Source of the DNA: CAYZHV01 sp964478055
GTDB taxonomy: Bacteria > Spirochaetota > Spirochaetia > DSM-27196 > Alkalispirochaetaceae
NCBI GenBank assembly: GCA_964478055.1
Contig: CAYZHV010000065.1
Coordinates: 1-16,326 of the forward strand
Reading direction: 5' to 3'
DNA: 16,326 nucleotides
Position 1 is the stretch's first letter, and each line of letters begins with the position of its first letter. This document shows positions 15,001 through 16,326 of the stretch, piece by piece. Below the pieces are notes generated by a model. That model searched no databases. It had not been told where the DNA came from and saw nothing but the letters and a program-made list of their open reading frames with translations. The translations under genes were made by a program, and so were the position numbers.

Positions 15001-16326
15001 GCTCGGCGGTTCCATGCGCATAGTTGGGGACCTTCGGGACCCGAATTTCTTTGGAACCCTCCGGCTCCGGGAGGTAAGAATGACCGTCAATCCCGTGGGG
15101 GACACCATTGGCCCCTTTGACACCAACGTCATTCTCGATGAGAAGAACTTCCGCACCACCAGGACCGTTGTGCCGGTGGGTTCCGGAGAGGCCACGGTGG
15201 AAGCCCAACTCCTCCTAAATCGCCTCGCCCTGGAGGGATACCGCATAGCGATCTCCGTGGCGGAGGAGGAGACCATCCCGGTGGATGGCCGGATCGGTCC
15301 GGTCAATGCCGAGGGCTTTGCCTCGGGCACCTTGAGCGTATCCGGGGACACCGTAGGCGCCGCCCTGGAGGGCCGAATTACCACCCAGAGTCTCCGTCTC
15401 GCCCTCTCTCCGGCTTCGGAGCGTCCCGACCGGGAAGCTCGGACGGACCGGGCCAACCTCTCGGTGGACCTTGAGATCGTCAGCGGTAGGGGCGTTCAGT
15501 TCGTCTGGCCCAACACGGAGTTTCCCGTCCTCCGCAGTACCCTGGCGACGCAGCAGGAGGTGGCAATAGTCGCCAACAGGCAGGCAGACACCTTCTCCCT
15601 GGAAGGGGATGTGGAGATGCAGAGCGGGGATATCTTCTATTTCGACCGAAACTTCTACATCCGGGAGGGGGAGATCAGTTTTGACGAGGATCAGGATTCC
15701 TTTGATCCCCGGGTCACCGTTCGAGCGGAGCTCCGGGAGGCCACTCCGGAGGGCCCGGTGCGAATCTACCTCGTGGCAAACAATGAGCTGTTGAGTGAGT
15801 TTTCTCCTCGCTTTGAGTCCTCTCCGCCCCTCTCCACGGCGGAGATCGTCGGTATCCTCGGAGGAAACATCTTTGCCCAATCTCCGGAAGGGGAGGTTGA
15901 TGTCTCCTCCGCTCTCCTTGCAACAAGCGATATACTCACGCAGTTCGGGGTCCTCCGGGAGTTCGAGGACAACGTGCGAGACGCGCTCAATCTCGATCTC
16001 TTTAGTATTCGAACGCAGATCTTTCAGAACATTGTCGCCTCCGCCATCGAGGACGGTCAGACGGTCCCGAACGAGCAGGGGGTTTCTCCCCAGGAGCCCT
16101 ATCCATCCCTGGGAAGCTACCTGAACAATACGTCGGTTTTTATGGGTAGATACCTCGGTAATGAGCTATTTTTGGAAATGCTAGTTCAGCTCCAGGCTGA
16201 TCCGGCTCAGAACGTACCGTCGAGGCAAGAAGATGATATTCAGTCCCTTGGCGGGGTCTTGATAGATCCAGAGATTCGTTTAGAATGGCAGACACCTTTT
16301 TTCTTGCTGGAGTGGAATTTTGCTCC
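12035..16326 (+). CDS. tamB: TamB/AsmA-like envelope protein (C-terminus beyond the window)
   Basis: TamB-family proteins are inner-membrane-anchored, very long beta-groove proteins spanning the periplasm; they help outer-membrane protein assembly or carry phospholipid to the outer membrane. The frame is open for 1430 codons up to the last base. It starts with a short basic head and a membrane helix (about 14-34, LIVLAVAVLGLALL). An AsmA-like part follows (TASLTQQLGRPFSYERLSPS), then hundreds of residues of repeated amphipathic strands. The C-terminal DUF490-type region begins near residue 1190 (SGDIFYFDRNFYIREGEISF, then DPRVTVRA) and continues with LSTAEIVGILGG. The final residues, RLEWQTPFFLLEWNF, look like the terminal strands, so little is missing. 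The ATG has AGGAA eight bases upstream. In Treponema pallidum the TamB homologue (TP0325) precedes bamA (TP0326), which may lie just outside. Confidence 0.9.
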   Translation, partial: MHRSPLGHYFQRYLHLIVLAVAVLGLALLTPVVRDLLYRQFDDVRSNITASLTQQLGRPFSYERLSPSVFRNLEIYGLEIEGPRGDTLRIDRARASYSILAILFGDVQNVVERLIIQRAYLEIDFTRDRAFIENVRESLFGRGLFPQDLTISLREVEIRLIQEGLTVQMTNIGGEVQLEDPSILADLQSRVVLRGEGENPVQLESQVAVQMSTARGFESLDGEIALGRLFGTHLVVDPLAFDVAKSGSSWSVTKQQDAQPFDLRVDVSEEEVTLSAQMDRFVPGDIVSPGPPLAELGPWLESSLTGDAEIRLAEGELAGYAADLQAYVPSGSLPEPLALAVTAEGDQQQVEVETLELSDPRGGVARFGGTLDLDRVVAAGRLTFSNFSYAGSPAVTGGGSLSSLDGRQGFSSVALTVAESTIYHLSGSVELGELLRNGDTPSDFEVALSLNPERTGIVRGSGSIGSEGVISLDAQVEQVSLDELLDALGSYDPRIARYAGSVPDGRYRLDTRLRVRRDKEGLYIRAPFVSLFDTEDFDTYLSLNLTYDQGTLVLEDIVGGTAGYEGTGRLFARLSSGGTLDFELDLDVEGIEYSLRGLYTPGDSFVFSGGHGVDGRIYQSRNGEILFALRGMSIPVPLQSGTGALTFRLDGRYASASDWRVQLRQIRLNGTEFLLTRSSGRLEVAGVAEPDGITLSSIEYEDPVSNLTGKGTVKWQSLMPLTVALNARLESTQGDERYEISGSYEEGNVAATLSAVRVPFLRLGMEGLRGGVDMNVRIRGTPADPTLTVNVRSNEAGIAAEELVFSGSLAYQEGLLELRSLALEYSTYVLRVQNGTVDQENETVELAFTVDNNALQREQAITGNLQVDYSLPQFTEEPVLAVLQAQGILRMDGFRPLTAEDTGARELRLAYAENELTLTNWYRDGLLLRFNRESGEFSGYAREPLIVQAVFEGTLGEGEIETTITEIDVSLAALLDRLPSERRLVDSGELGGSMRIVGDLRDPNFFGTLRLREVRMTVNPVGDTIGPFDTNVILDEKNFRTTRTVVPVGSGEATVEAQLLLNRLALEGYRIAISVAEEETIPVDGRIGPVNAEGFASGTLSVSGDTVGAALEGRITTQSLRLALSPASERPDREARTDRANLSVDLEIVSGRGVQFVWPNTEFPVLRSTLATQQEVAIVANRQADTFSLEGDVEMQSGDIFYFDRNFYIREGEISFDEDQDSFDPRVTVRAELREATPEGPVRIYLVANNELLSEFSPRFESSPPLSTAEIVGILGGNIFAQSPEGEVDVSSALLATSDILTQFGVLREFEDNVRDALNLDLFSIRTQIFQNIVASAIEDGQTVPNEQGVSPQEPYPSLGSYLNNTSVFMGRYLGNELFLEMLVQLQADPAQNVPSRQEDDIQSLGGVLIDPEIRLEWQTPFFLLEWNFA

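Noticed and set aside
1..16326. Mobile elements, CRISPR arrays, phage genes or a defence island
   Set aside because: No transposase, integrase, direct-repeat array or tRNA-linked attachment site is visible; almost every base belongs to a recognisable gene or a short intergenic space.

Overview
The window is GC-rich and gene-dense, with no mobile element, CRISPR array or rRNA. The organism looks like a free-living spirochaete of the Spirochaetales type. This is inference from the gene set: tandem divergent signal peptidases, a PEGA/SUMF1 membrane protein, a TamB-like giant protein, and a thymidylate kinase with an atypical P-loop. No single marker in the window proves the assignment.

Layout. 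(1) 1-317, minus: tmRNA (ssrA), with its 3' end cut off by the window start; its tag frame reads ADEAEYLPVAA and it has a near-consensus promoter. (2) 452-952, plus: a small lipoprotein that converges on and overlaps the next operon. (3) 3729-934, minus: a PEGA-SUMF1 membrane protein, smpB and a HisN-like IMPase-family phosphatase, packed with overlaps of a few bases. The window therefore holds both partners of trans-translation, the RNA (ssrA) and its protein (smpB). (4) 3799-6717, plus: two adjacent type I signal peptidase genes followed by hemW. This operon and operon 3 appear to start from face-to-face promoters that share one -35 heptamer. (5) 6781-10731, plus: yebC-ruvC-ruvA-ruvB-queA, with its own promoter inside the hemW stop codon. 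It encodes a translation factor, the Holliday-junction resolvase and branch-migration motor, and a queuosine tRNA-modification enzyme. (6) 11981-10732, minus: tmk and a small exported aromatic-rich protein. (7) 12035 to the window end, plus: a TamB/AsmA-like protein still open at the last base after 1430 codons.

Functionally the window combines translation quality control (ssrA, smpB, yebC, queA), envelope biogenesis (signal peptidases, TamB, lipoprotein, exported proteins), recombination repair (ruvABC) and small-molecule metabolism (tmk, hemW, hisN-like). Most of it is ordinary housekeeping DNA. The points worth a second look are the second signal peptidase, whose catalytic lysine position is arginine; the thymidylate kinase P-loop without lysine; the shared divergent promoter with nearly leaderless transcripts; the SUMF1 protein without formylglycine-enzyme cysteines, translationally coupled to smpB; and an unrecognised exported aromatic-rich protein coupled to tmk. 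I do not see a clearly new multi-gene system.
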